From positions 1 through 64,000 of the forward strand of contig CP087212.1 of NCBI GenBank assembly GCA_020912385.1: a DNA stretch of 64,000 nt, read 5' to 3'. Of the stretch, positions 33,472 to 44,377 are shown one piece after another. Below the pieces are notes generated by a model. That model was given only the letters and a program-made list of their open reading frames with translations. It was not told where the DNA came from and ran no database searches. The stretch's first letter is position 1; every line of letters starts with the position of its first letter. Source of the DNA: Neofusicoccum parvum (Eukaryota > Ascomycota > Dothideomycetes > Botryosphaeriales > Botryosphaeriaceae). Position numbers and translations under genes: made by a program.

Positions 33472-34722
33472 TCAACCCATACGAGCCGAGGTTCCGCTAT
33501 CACTACTGAGTCTGCTTAGGCTTTCGAGCTCTAAACCGGGACCAGCTACCGACGTAGATGCAGTCCTATCTTTGTCCGTAGCCCTACCACCCACGAAGGC
33601 CAGTCCAGCAATAACACAAATTGTACCAATGACGGAAAAGACAGATATGCTGTACTTCCAAATAAAGATGTCGGGAACTAGCGCCAGAATAGACTGGAAA
33701 TACAACATGTTCACAGCTCTTGGGGATGAATCTAAGGCAAAACCACTGGTTTGAAGTATTTCCTGCAGGTGTTACCGAGTTAGAGCTGAGAATCGCAACA
33801 AACAATGTGAAGATTCAGAGATCTAGACTCTAGGCATACCATTAAAAAGGCCAAGCTTCCAAGCCCTAGAAGCATCGCCCACTGTGCGACTTTCAAATTC
33901 GAAATGAATGGGACGCTCTCAGTCCATACCAAGTAAACGATGGTGGAGATGAAAAGCATGGCATATGCCAGGTAATTCATAATTACCAATGGATGAGCTC
34001 GCGTGCCAATTTTCCGGACGCAGATAATAGTAAGCTAAATTTATTCTCGTAGGCTCGTAAGCTTTCGGTCTTAAAGCGTATCGGAAGAAGCTGTTGCGGG
34101 ACCTTACTGTGCTACCAAGAACACCCACGAGCGTAAATATAACGCCAAAGACCAACTCCGATTGAGAATGCTTGCTCTCGTGCGCTGGTGGATCGAGCAG
34201 TTTTGGGACAAGAATGCAGAGCACACCAAAGAAACAGGCAATGGAGGCATAAAGCTGGCGAGGTAGGAGTTCGGATCCTATAAGCTTACTCGATAATATA
34301 GTGGCGCAAAGCGGAGAGAGAAAGCTGAAGACTGTTGCCTCTACGAGAGGAAGATATATCATTGATGCTATAGTAGTTAGTCTACTTGCTATTCTTTAGC
34401 AGAAGGATCGGGATCGAAAATTTCTCATACCATAAAATCCACCAACTCCAACAACACCGGCAAGAGCTCTACCTAGGAGAAGATAGCGTACGCTAGGATC
34501 ACCAAGGATGAAGTTTGGTACAGATTGTATATGAAGGTAGAGCAAACCCGGTATCAGGGTGATGACCATGCGAGTGGTGATTATTTGCAATGTTGGGAGC
34601 GAGGGAGTCTGCTGCTCCCCTGTCTGGAGAATCTTAGCGAGAGTATGAACAATAACAGCCGGTACTTGAGCGAAAAGCACGAGTAGCCAGCCATAAGTGC
34701 TTAGTGAAGTGGTTGCACCCAT
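33472..34722 (-). CDS. EamA/DMT-superfamily transporter (SLC35G-like)
   Basis: Four exons: 34722-34431, 34367-34108, 34034-33840, 33762-33472; introns 63, 73 and 77 nt (GTATGA/TATAG, GTAAGG/TTTAG, GTATGC/TGCAG), phases consistent, 345 aa. Ten hydrophobic segments in two EamA repeats. Recognisable blocks: TRMVITLIPGLLYLH, IYLPLVEATVFSFLSPL, RKIGTRAHPLVIMNYLAY (restored by intron 2), NMLYFQSILALVPDI. The C-terminal tail is Ser/Glu-rich and cytosolic-looking. Family members export or import small metabolites at the plasma membrane or endomembranes; substrate unknown. It lies tandem to the nucleotide-sugar transporter and divergent from the GH31 gene. Confidence 0.88.
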
Positions 34723-35400
34723 ATTCGTTTTGCTTCAAGAATGAGGAAATGGAAGACGCTACAGGCTAGAGAGATACCATGTTCCTCCTAGATAAACGAC
34801 TTGAACTCTAGAGAGTCATTGTACGACCTACGTGTAGATGGTAAACAAATGGGGCAGCTGCCTAGTTAAGACTCTGTCTTGGCGTCAAGAATAATTCCGG
34901 ACCGCCGGGAGACAGGTTTCACAGCCATGTCTATGCTATCATGACATATTTTTGTGGCAAATCACGATCTAAGACATTTTTAGGCTTCTACGGCCTTTAT
35001 CAACCTTAGATTTCGTCCCCCTACTATAATATATCACGCGTTATTATTTCTCCTCCTGAATTGGGCCTAGTAGCTGCATTTAACCGGAACGTGGAGTTTC
35101 CGTTCCGCCTTAAATCCATATGAGAAGCACTTCTAACAGACCTTTTACTAAGGTCGATATTGGTGAATCATTCGAGCCGTTTAAGAGCCCCACGTACCAA
35201 GTAAACATACGAAAAAAGTCGTAAGATTAATATAAGGCCGCTAAGAGATCGTGTTTAGAATATCTTACTACTATAAAGATAGCGTCTATTATCTGTAACA
35301 CGTGAGCACATGAATTGTAAATATCAACCTTATAAACATAAACTTATGCCCACGTTACCATAGAAGTAGCAAGCTTCCAATTTCATAAGCAGGCAGAGCT
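34723..35400. promoter_or_regulatory. Divergent promoter region, DMT transporter and GH31
   Basis: About 680 bp of AT-rich sequence between divergent genes. TATAAAC at 35331-35337 lies about 65 bp before the GH31 ATG and is a reasonable TATA box. No other regulator site stands out. Confidence 0.45.
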
Positions 35401-38400
35401 ATGAAGTGGCTGAACTTTGTGTCTCTTTTACTTCCACTGTCGAACAACATCCGTAGCCCGAGCGTGGGCTACTCCGACAAAAACCTCTCGGAGTCTCTTC
35501 ACGTTATTAATGGACATGAGCGTCTTCGGATACAGCCTTGGGGCCGAAACTCTATCAGAGTGAGATGCACCCTCTACAGAGATGCAGTCGGAGACGAGCC
35601 TGGAGCCCTCCTTGACAGCCCACTGGTCCAAGGGCCTATGGATGAAGCACGTGTATCGCACACGGTCACTTACTCCAAAAACATGACATTGCGGAATGGT
35701 CTTCTCGAGGTCACAGTATCCAAAAATAGACTGAAGTTCTGGCGGATAATGGACGATGAGCAAGAACTACTTTTTGAGGAATCATGGCCTAAGGTAACTG
35801 TAAAAGATGCATGGACAATGGCGAAGTGCGACGAACTGATTGGCAAAAGCATGGCAAATTAGCCCGGGACTGGTCGTACGACTATTCCGGAGTTACATCT
35901 AGACCTTCCGCTACCTTTTCCTTCACCACAGATCCAGGAGAATCCATCTTCGGTCTAGGTCAACATCAAGATGGGGCCTTAAATCGGAAAGGCTTGTCAG
36001 TGACCTGACATCAAAGATTGAATAACGGTGCGTTACTAAAAGAATTAGAACCTTCGAGTTTAGGCACTACCAGTCGGAGACAACAATCCCTTTTTATTTG
36101 TCCTCCAAAGCATACGGATTTGTATGGAATGTTCCAAGTATGGGCCACGTTAGCGTAGGTGTTACGGCACAGCCTCCATGAGGTGAGGAAGTTGGGGGAT
36201 TGCCCCGCAGTAGGCGAAGAACACAAAGAGATGTGGGTCAAGAGTCACGTGACTCCCGCGATCAGCTAGGACCCACCCGCTCAGTAACTGAGCCGGCGGT
36301 CTTAACTGAGCCACCCGCTCAGTTGGAGCCAGGCGCTCAGGGCGTGAGCATCACCAACTCACTGAGCGTATAGATTGATAGAACTTTCCTACAGTATATA
36401 AACTACACTCCTTAGTATAGCTTTGACCTTCGTGGTCAACTTCAATAATCAATCTACACCATTGATTAGTAACACGGCCTTCGCACGCAGTGCTCAGTCA
36501 CGTGTATTCGTTCACACTTGTTCTCTCCCCCTACCTTGTACCCACTCAAGGTAAACCCTACACGGCTTACCACCCTCTTTGGTGTTTGATCCTTGGAGGC
36601 AGAGGCCCGCCGTTACAGTAGGGAACAACGTCATCCGGTGGATGGCTGAAGCCACTCTAGTGATAGACTATGGTATGTGCATCCACTATAATTAGCGCTA
36701 TAGACTAACGGTGAGGGATGGAGTCGTTTTCACCGCACCGCCGAGCGATTTCAACTCCTTGATTGATACCTACACCTCCATCACTGGAAGACCGCCTACT
36801 CTTCCATATCATGCTCGGGGATATATCCAGTCCAAGACACGATACTTGAATCAAGAAGAAGTGATGCGCGTAGCAGAAGGATTTAAAAAGCATGGTATAC
36901 CTGTGTCAATGATCCAGATAGGTAGGGGCTAATAAGACGCACTTAAGACCTTAGGGCTAAATTCAAGTACAGATGCCCCCCATTGGGCTGCCTTTGGCGA
37001 CTTCACGTTCGACCCTGAAAAGTTCCCTGACCCGGCTGGACTGGTAAAAGCTGTCGCTCATTTAACAGGAGGGGCTCAGATCATTGCCAGCGTGTGGCCT
37101 CTGATGGAAAGAAAGTCAGTCAACTGGCTTGATGCTCTATCCTTTGGTCTCCTCGCTGGCTCTCCTCAAGGACTAGGCGTGGTAGAATTTTTCAACGACA
37201 CATTCATGCACCTCATCGACCACACTAATCCCATGGCTCGAGAATTCACCTGGAATCGGCTTCATTCTAGCTACCATAGCATCGGGATACAGAACTTTCT
37301 GATTGATTGTGTAGAAGGGGGCGGTGTAGGAGAGGTATGTCCAGAGTAGAGTGCCGATAGTTCAAAGCTAATAGTAGCACGGCTCGGCAGGGCTTTTCAT
37401 TCAAGTCCAGCACAGCGTATCCTCTGCAAGGCGTTCCATACCCTCGCCCGAATCTCATCTATTCGATCGGCTCTCAGGCCGAAATCGGTGCACTTTATCC
37501 ATTTTATGCCCAAAAGATGATCAATGATGGGCTAATCGCCTCTGGACCGTCCTACAAATCCGGCGGAGCGATGCAGGGGCTGTCTTTCTCTCGAAGCGCA
37601 TGGCTCGGGTCTCAACGATTCTCTAGTGTTCTGTGGAACGGAGACGTTGATGGCAGTTGGCAAGCATTTCGCGCCCAAGTAGTTGCCGGACTTAGCGCTC
37701 AGGTAAATCGTAGCCGGGACATATGACCTCACGATCGCAGAGACTGATGTTATCTTCCGTAGTTGTCCGGGATCGCGTGGTGGGCATCTGACATCGGCGG
37801 CTACTACGCTAACAGCGACTACCACGGTAACATCTCCGATCTGCATTATCAAGAGCTTTATGTCCGTTGGTTTCAATATGGGACGTAAGTGCGACTTCCT
37901 TTCGAGAAGCAATTGACGATCAAAAGCTAGACAGTTCTTGTAGGTTTTCCCCAATCATGAGAGCTCACGGGCGCCGTACGTGCCTCCCAGAAGACCAAGA
38001 CGGGTTTGAGTCCTGCCCGAATGAGCCCTGGTCGTTTGGAAACTCCACATTCACACATCTGAAAGAATTTATTCGACTCCGATACACGTTAGACGCGTAC
38101 ATTGCGGCCTTATTTACAGAGGCTGCCAAGTACGGAACGCCACTTCAGAGACCCCTCTTCTTTGACTTCGGAGAGAAAGATCCATACACATTGCACCATG
38201 CCGAGAATCTAAGATACGAGTTCATGTTTGGACCGAGGCTACTAGTAGCTCCGGTCACGGATCCGAATCCTATAACATGGACCGTGTATCTCCCGAAAGA
38301 TACTTCAGGCGTGCTATCGGATATGAATGGGCCTATTCCCTATGGTTTGACTTGGAGAGACTGGTGGACGGACGAGATCTTCCTCGGTGGGACTTTTGTT

Positions 38401-38478
38401 ACAGTGGAGGCTGATTTGGGTAGGATTCCTCTTTTCTACAGAGGGAAGAAAAGCGACATCATGAAGGGCAGGCTGTAG
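35401..38478 (+). pseudogene. GH31 alpha-glycosidase, split by a solo LTR
   Basis: Eight exons: 35401-35793, 35850-35999, 36059-36159 plus 36623-36672 (one exon cut by the LTR), 36724-36921, 36973-37334, 37391-37702, 37763-37884, 37944-38478. All phases agree once 36160-36622 is skipped, giving 740 codons. The acceptor at 36058 is the least certain. GH31 marks: FGLGQHQDGALNRKG, SSKAYGFVWNVPSMG, RPPTLPYHARGYIQSKTRY, SVWPLMERKSVNW, nucleophile Asp in NFLIDCVEGG (family usually FWID), acid/base Asp in LWNGDVDGSW, then WWASDIGGYY. GH31 enzymes cleave or transfer alpha-xylosyl, alpha-glucosyl and related groups. MKWLNFVSLLLPL may be a signal peptide. No other lesion is visible, so inactivation is recent. 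Confidence 0.85.
36160..36617 (+). repeat. Solo LTR inside the GH31 gene, 5-bp target duplication
   Basis: 458 bp, TGTTACGGCA...CGCCGTTACA, flanked by GTAGG at 36155-36159 and 36618-36622. It is the same family as the LTR at 15032 (R-U5 nearly identical; U3 of the GAGC/CTCAG type; CACGTG at 36246-36251). A TATATAAAC core promoter faces right. It arose by insertion of a full element and LTR-LTR recombination. Confidence 0.95.
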
Positions 38479-38690
38479 TCTGGTCTCAATCAGCATTTGA
38501 TGGATAATAAGCTCAAACACCTTCCTTATGGTATTGGATAAGTCTATACGTGTAGTCATTCATTCTAAGAGTCTGAACACTATTAGATCTAGGAGAAATA
38601 AGCAGTCAAGCTACTCGTTTATCGATTCCGACTAATCAAGCGCAAAATTCCATCATCGACTGAGTAGAGATACAAAATGCTGAGGCTCTC
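38479..38690. terminator. Convergent 3' region of GH31 and Ara2-like genes
   Basis: About 210 bp between the stop codons of convergent genes; both transcripts must terminate here. It is AT-rich, with GAATGAATGACT-type words and no recognisable gene. Confidence 0.4.
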
Positions 38691-39878
38691 TTACTCCCTC
38701 CTGCGTTGGTCAAGGTAACCTCCGTCCGGACTATCCCAGGTGTAGTTGACCCATTCACCAAGGATTTCCTGGATGCCCTCCGCTAGTAGTTCAACTGCAC
38801 GATTGCGGATCAAACTCCATTCATGCTCTCGCTTCCAACGCCTTGCATGGTCGGCAAGTCTTTGCCCGTTCTCTAACCCATCTAGAATGCTGTGCCACAC
38901 CATGATCAACTCCTTGAGTTCCGCGAGTTCACTAACACCTACGACAGAAACACCAAGCCTCTGGCTATATCTGTTACATTCCCCTTGTACGCCAGACGCC
39001 AACTCGCCAAGTGAACCAACTGGAGCTCCTAAACGAAGCCAGTTCTCGAGCGCGAAGTGTACCGCGACGGACTCAAGCTTTTCTTCATATGTAGAGCAAA
39101 ATTCATGAGCCCGATGCACTGCCTCGCGTAATTCTTTAGAGGATGGAGGAGCATCAACCCTGCTCCCAAAAGGCATACCATTGTGACGTAGTAGACTCAT
39201 GCCAAGTAGACTAGCATTAGATACGACATCAACGCCGGCAGCTACCATCCTCCGGACGCTCGCAGGAAGTGTGGTGTTTTGGAGTGTGAAATTGGCATGA
39301 CTCATAATGAAGTCCAGTGGCTCACCAGTATCACGTAGCACGCGCTCGGCTAGCCGACATAGCCTTTCAGTAGGATAGCCTGAGATTCCGACGTGCTTGA
39401 CAGTTCTCTCCTCCTCGCGGATGTATCGTAGTTCGCGTATGGCGATGACGATTTCCTCGTCTGTTGCGAACTCGACGTCCTGGCAGCACACAACGTCTAG
39501 GTATGGTGTCTGTAGCCGGCGCAGACTGCGAGCCACAGAGCACCGTAGCCAGCCTGGGCTAAAATCGAACTCTGTGCCAACGATCCGGCCGACCTTCGTA
39601 AGGAGAAAATATTCTTCGCGTGGAAACTTCGCACGCACAAACGGCGTCGAAAGCGCCTGGCCGAGTAATGACTCAGATGGCCCGTAGTAAGGTGAGGTAT
39701 CGAAGGCGCGGATGCCGGCTTCAAGGGCGGAGGTTACTAGGCCGATAGTGTCGTGAGGGTAGGGGTTTTTGCTATCCTCATGGCTAACTGCCGCAGTCCC
39801 AAGGATAAGCGGCGGAAGAACGGATGATAGAAGCGTTATAGGTGCCATCATGGATTGTAAGAGGAAGATATCGGACAC
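38691..39878 (-). CDS. ARA2: D-arabinose 1-dehydrogenase-like aldo-keto reductase (Ara2 type)
   Basis: 395 aa, intronless. Ara2-type enzymes oxidise D-arabinose with NAD+ to D-arabinono-1,4-lactone, the substrate of the lactone oxidase seven kilobases away. Family blocks: VLPPLILGTAAV; GIRAFDTSPYYGPSE (catalytic Asp and Tyr); YFLLTKVGRI (Lys); RSLRRLQTPYLDVV; VKHVGISGYPTERL; MSHANFTLQNT; VDVVSNASLLGMSLLRHNGMPFGS. The tetrad His position, in the strand after YLDVV, reads CCQDVEF, with Gln in place of the usual His. Homologs start near ...PLSSVLPPL, so the Met at 39851 or 39848 is as likely as 39878. It is convergent with GH31. No nonsense codons. Confidence 0.88.
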   Translation of the reverse strand: MSDIFLLQSMMAPITLLSSVLPPLILGTAAVSHEDSKNPYPHDTIGLVTSALEAGIRAFDTSPYYGPSESLLGQALSTPFVRAKFPREEYFLLTKVGRIVGTEFDFSPGWLRCSVARSLRRLQTPYLDVVCCQDVEFATDEEIVIAIRELRYIREEERTVKHVGISGYPTERLCRLAERVLRDTGEPLDFIMSHANFTLQNTTLPASVRRMVAAGVDVVSNASLLGMSLLRHNGMPFGSRVDAPPSSKELREAVHRAHEFCSTYEEKLESVAVHFALENWLRLGAPVGSLGELASGVQGECNRYSQRLGVSVVGVSELAELKELIMVWHSILDGLENGQRLADHARRWKREHEWSLIRNRAVELLAEGIQEILGEWVNYTWDSPDGGYLDQRRRE

Positions 39879-39945
39879 GTTGGTAAGTGAGAACCGCCTT
39901 TAAGAAGACTTAGGTTCATTTGAGACAACACGGCCGCTTGAAGTC

Positions 39946-39956
39946 TTATAAAAAGG
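39946..39956 (-). promoter_or_regulatory. Probable TATA box of the Ara2-like gene
   Basis: CTTATAAAAAG on the plus strand (TTTTTATAAG on the coding strand), about 70-80 bp upstream of the first ATG of the minus-strand dehydrogenase. Confidence 0.5.
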
Positions 39957-40556
39957 CTTACTGACACACAAACGGAGCGGTAGGTCTTCGTATTATTGAT
40001 CACGAGCCTTAGGGCACAGGGGACGTTTTGGCCCCCGGCTTACAGGGGCATGGTACGTGATGTGAGAGTGTGATTGATCATCCCTGGCCTTGGATCGCCA
40101 TCCGGGGCCGTATATGACCACCCGTTGGCGTACCTACCGTATCTAGATCCTGGCACCGCCCGGCTCTACGCGCTATGGGATGTAACCCTAGAGAGGCGGG
40201 TGGGGACTTCTGCTTGAGTACACGCTGCTGTGCAACCGGGGAAGCGGGAGCTGCGTTGGCATGGGCTCTATGTGTTTCCGTTACCGCCTGCTGGGGGTGG
40301 GCCTGACACCATGGACCGACGAGTGGGGTGCCCGCTCACGCGGAAAACTAAGTCCGTAAGACATATCGTCGAATCGACTCTACTCTGAGAGACAGGTGAA
40401 AGACCTGCAGTATTGTAGCAAAATTGATGATCTTAGAAAGTAATAAGATTCTTGGCATGGTGTGGAGAGGGAGGCACCGGGGGTGCCTCTTAAGTGATCC
40501 TCTCACGCTAACTATAGACGGACTAGTATACATTGATATAATTCACTACACACCCC
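39957..40556. other. Unassigned GC-rich segment
   Basis: 40,000-40,340 is GC-rich relative to its surroundings. It has a plus-strand frame with protein-like stretches (YLPYLDPGTARLYALWDVT, then after a TGA at about 40213 GKRELRWHGLYVFPLP). I recognise no family. It may be a remnant of a gene or of another transposon cut by the neighbouring LINE. Confidence 0.35.
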
Positions 40557-42610
40557 TTTTATAGAATATAGATAGATAGATAAATTCATTTTCTTCCCGA
40601 TATAGCTCCCTTTCGGGTCCATGCGGGGTAGGCTATCTGCGATATTTTACATGAGAGGGAAAACCTGGTCTCCCAGGTGAAAAACCCCTCCTTTCTTCTT
40701 GGGTTGGTTGCCCCTTCATATTCCGTTTTTCCTGCTTACCGGTAGAAGCTACTATAGCAGCCTTACATTAGCTAGGTGTTAACCTTAGCTCTCTCTTTCT
40801 CCCATGTCCTGGTGCTGGTCCTCCTGGTCAAGATCCTGGTTCTCCTGGTAGTTCTCCTGGTGGACCTCCTTAGCCTCCTGGTCCATCTCTCTTGCCAGAC
40901 TAAATTGGTTTAGCAGCCCTAGGTGTAGAAACCACTTTGTTGCTGCTTGGACCCCTTTCTTTATTGACAGAAGGGTGTGGTAGTCTGTGGTTTCTGCTAG
41001 TTGTAGCATCTGTGCTCTGCCTTCTTGGAAGTATGGGTAGAATAGGAGGATGTGCTTTAGTATTTATCTATGCTAGCTACATAGGTAGGCTGGGCTAGGG
41101 TGGCCTGGTACCTTACGCCTGGAGAGAAAGTCTTCAAGGCTAATATATTTAGTGCGTAGCAGGGTGAGGAGAGTGCTTTATAGTTTAGTAAGTTTACTGT
41201 GGAGCTGCCTAATTTTTAGATTCTAGGATATACTCTAGGCTACTAGCTTGTTTCTCCTCTCCTATTTAGTTTGCTTTATTTACCTCTCCTTCTATAGCTC
41301 TCTAATTGCTGTACGAAGCCTAGTTTACTCTGGGAATTTTTAACTTGCAGGGGGGTAGCTACTAAGGAGGGAGTCTAGTTTTCTCTCTAGTAGTATTCTC
41401 CTAGATGGGCTAGAAGCTCCCTTAGTATTTAGTGTGGCCCTAGTAATCATCTTAATATCCCTGTATATATTCTTAACTATTATAGCTACCGGTCTCTTTT
41501 TACTTCTAATTGTATATACTAGTGTAAGCTCATCTAAGTAAAGTAAGAGGGGGGTAATCTTAGTCTTATACTCTAGTATTTGGATAGGTGTTGACTTATA
41601 TACTTTAGAGATAGCACGTAGGCACTAGCTTTGGATTTTTTCTAGGGGTTTAGCTGCTGTCTTTCTTACTCCTAGGGTTCCTTCTAGGGAGTGCCACACC
41701 CTATAGCTATAGGTGAGAACTAGTCTTACTACTATAGTGTAGATGTAGCGTGCCTTTATAAAGGAGGCTCCCTAGGTAGATACTATAAGTCTAGAGAGAG
41801 AGGTGTATTATCTTATTACCTTAGTAGTAGTCTCCCTAATATGGGGTCCCTACCTAAGCTTACTGTCTACATGGATGCTAAGTATCTTAATCTATGGTTT
41901 AGGGTTGCCCTTAAAGCTAGGGATTTGAATCCTGGCCTTTATATTGAATCTTTGTGGCCTTCTGGTGAAGTGAATAAGGTGGTACTTATCTAAGGAGAAT
42001 ATAGAGCCATGGGTGGCTGCCTACTACTTATAAGTATTATTAGCCTCCTCTAGTGCTCTATAGTTTTGTTCTATTGACCTACTGAAGGTAAGAATATTAG
42101 TGTTATCTATAAAGCCTAAGGGGAAGGTACTTCCCCTTTTTAGCTCCGTAAGGAGGTTGGAGGCAAAGTAGAGGTAGAGGATTAGTAAGAGCGAGGATCC
42201 CTAGGGGATCCTAGTTGTGACGATTCAGACCGTCAACTTCTCTTTCTCTAGGTAAGAAGGGAGTGCCGGCGCCGAGACCTTCGGCAGGTCGATGGAAACG
42301 GGCAGAAGGACCTGTAGAAAACTAAGCCTAATCGGGCTAAGGCACTTTTCTAAGACAAAGATGTCTAAGACACGGGGTTTGCTAAGAGCAAACGCTTAGC
42401 GAAAACGCACTAGAGAGGGAAGCCTAAGACCGGCTATTTGACTGTCTGGATATATAAGTCCTTCTCTTCTCTTCTTTATTCTTTTTTCCTTTCTCTTTCT
42501 TTTCTCTAGCTTAGAAACTTTAGTCAATTTCGAGAATCTAACTTGTTCTTCTTGAGTCGTGACACTAGTGGGGATTAAGATCTGTAGGCTGATGTAGCCG
42601 TTAGGGTTCT
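40557..42610 (-). mobile_element. 5'-truncated LINE copy, heavily mutated, interrupted by a solo LTR
   Basis: 3' UTR (TAGATAGATAGATAAATTCAT, CGGGTCCATGCGGGG) and ORF2 C-terminus match the LINE at 57839-62900. The copy runs from the 3' end up to the RT region (GFIDNTNIL-like, about 42100; the GYISLQILIPTRIP-stop-GSS equivalent of GYTSQAISTPTGIPQGSS near 42570-42600). It stops at about 42610, a normal 5' truncation. TAG/TAA codons are dense. The solo LTR 42216-42564 sits inside it. Confidence 0.8.
42216..42564. repeat. Solo LTR of a second family, target duplication CTAGT
   Basis: 349 bp beginning TGTGACGATTC and ending GAGTCGTGACA, flanked by CTAGT on both sides (42211-42215, 42565-42569). 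The interior has ordinary base composition, a pyrimidine-rich stretch and a TATATAAG core. The LINE reading frame resumes after it, so it inserted into the LINE. It is unrelated to the TGTTACGGCG LTR family. Confidence 0.88.
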
Positions 42611-44377
42611 CTAGTACTAGTAGATTCTATCTAGTAGTCTATAATACCTAACTAGGTAATCTAGTACTATTATCTTATAGTTTACTACCTAGTAATAGGA
42701 AGGATAAATATTACCTAAATTAGGCTTAGCTTTAGCTAGGCTAAACTACTTATCTTTTTACTTACTACTAGTTCTTATTTAGTTACTTATTAGTCTAATT
42801 TTAGTACTAGAGTTCCTATAGAGGTCGTTATTAGTTCTTCTACTCTAGGTAGGAGTCTAGCGCTACTATATTCTATAATACTAATACTAGTTCCTATATT
42901 AGCCGAGTATATCCTTTCTATTTAACTTAATACTATAGCTAGCGCCTTTATTAACCTAGTCTTTTTACTATTCTCTTACTTAGGATTACCTCTATTACCT
43001 ATTTATTCTAGCCGTCTACTTAGACTAGTAGGAATTAATAGTCGTCCTATACTTAACTTAGTAGTAGGTCTATTCCTACTAGTTAGAGGAGGTCTATATA
43101 GAAGATATTATATACTACTCTAGAGATATCTAGTTTATAGTTATAAGATCTAACTATCTTAATAATAGTAAATTTTACTACTTTATTATCGAGTTTCTTA
43201 CTTAGCCTATCTATCTTTAGGTTCTATAGATAAAGCTAAATCTTATTACCTACTTTATATATAGGTAAAGGATTTCTTTACTAGTTAGCTTACCTCTCTT
43301 ATTCCTATTAAGTCTCTACTATAGATATCTACGCCTAGTCTATAATTTCTTTAATTTTAGCTATAATTACCTCTACTCTTACTACTAAGGAGTCCCTATA
43401 GGGGTTATTAGGTTAAATATCCTTAAGTAGTTCTAGTAGCTTAAGATAAAACCTATAGGAGAGAAAAAAGAGACTTATTTAAGTCGTTATTAACGTTCTT
43501 CTATTAAGGGCTAACTAAATAACTAGTAACTAGTCTATCTAGTCTTACTAGTAGTAATCTATAAATAATACGAGTTTTCTTACTACTTTAGTATTTATTC
43601 TTTCTATTAATCCATCCGTTTAGGAGTAATAGGCTATTAAGATACGTCTCTTAATCTTAAATAGTTAATAAATACGTTACTAAAGAAGGCTTATAAATTA
43701 TATTCCTCTATTAGATATAATTACTCCTAGAATACTATAATTCTAGTAGAAGTATCTAATAAATAGCCTTATAATAGTTTCTATTTTAGTATTTAGGTAG
43801 GCCTTAAGGATTACTCCTTTTCCTAGGTAGTTAGTTATTACTATAAGTATTTTATAACTATTACTAGATAGTAGCGGCCTAGTAAAGTTAATAGAGATCT
43901 CTCTCTATTAATAGCTTAGTACTAGTAACGGCTTAAATAGTCTTTACTTTCTATTCCTCTAGACCTTAGTCCTTTTATAGACGTTATAGTTCTAGTAGAA
44001 CCTCTAAATATTATTAATAAATCCTAGCTAGAAGAAATACCTTACTATAAGAGAGATTATTTAGATACGTCTAGGATATACTAAGAGAGGAGAGTTATAT
44101 ATCTCTTAAATAATTCTTATTTATAGTAGCTTAGAGTCTAGTACCTATTTCCTACCCCTAAAGAGGAGGCTCCCTTAATTATCTAGTAAGTACTCGGTAA
44201 TTAAGACCTTAAACTTTATAGTAAACTCTAGTAGGAATATTCTTTTCTCTTACTATACTACTTCTCTAAGTTACCTTAAAACTTAGTCCTATTAAAGTAC
44301 CTCTTACTATTAATCCTCTAGAGAAGGAGGTTCTTATACTTATTATCCTAGTCGTACTTATTAAGGTTTAATTACTA

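Noticed and set aside
35794..35862. Apparent frameshift in GH31 after 35793
   Set aside because: A 56-nt intron (GTAACT...CAAAAG with CTGAT branch) joins the frames in phase 0, so no frameshift is needed.
40785..41009. Gln/Glu-rich small protein (DQEDQ-type repeats)
   Set aside because: It is the acidic C-terminal tail of LINE ORF2, matching 55,000-55,100 and 58,056-58,200.
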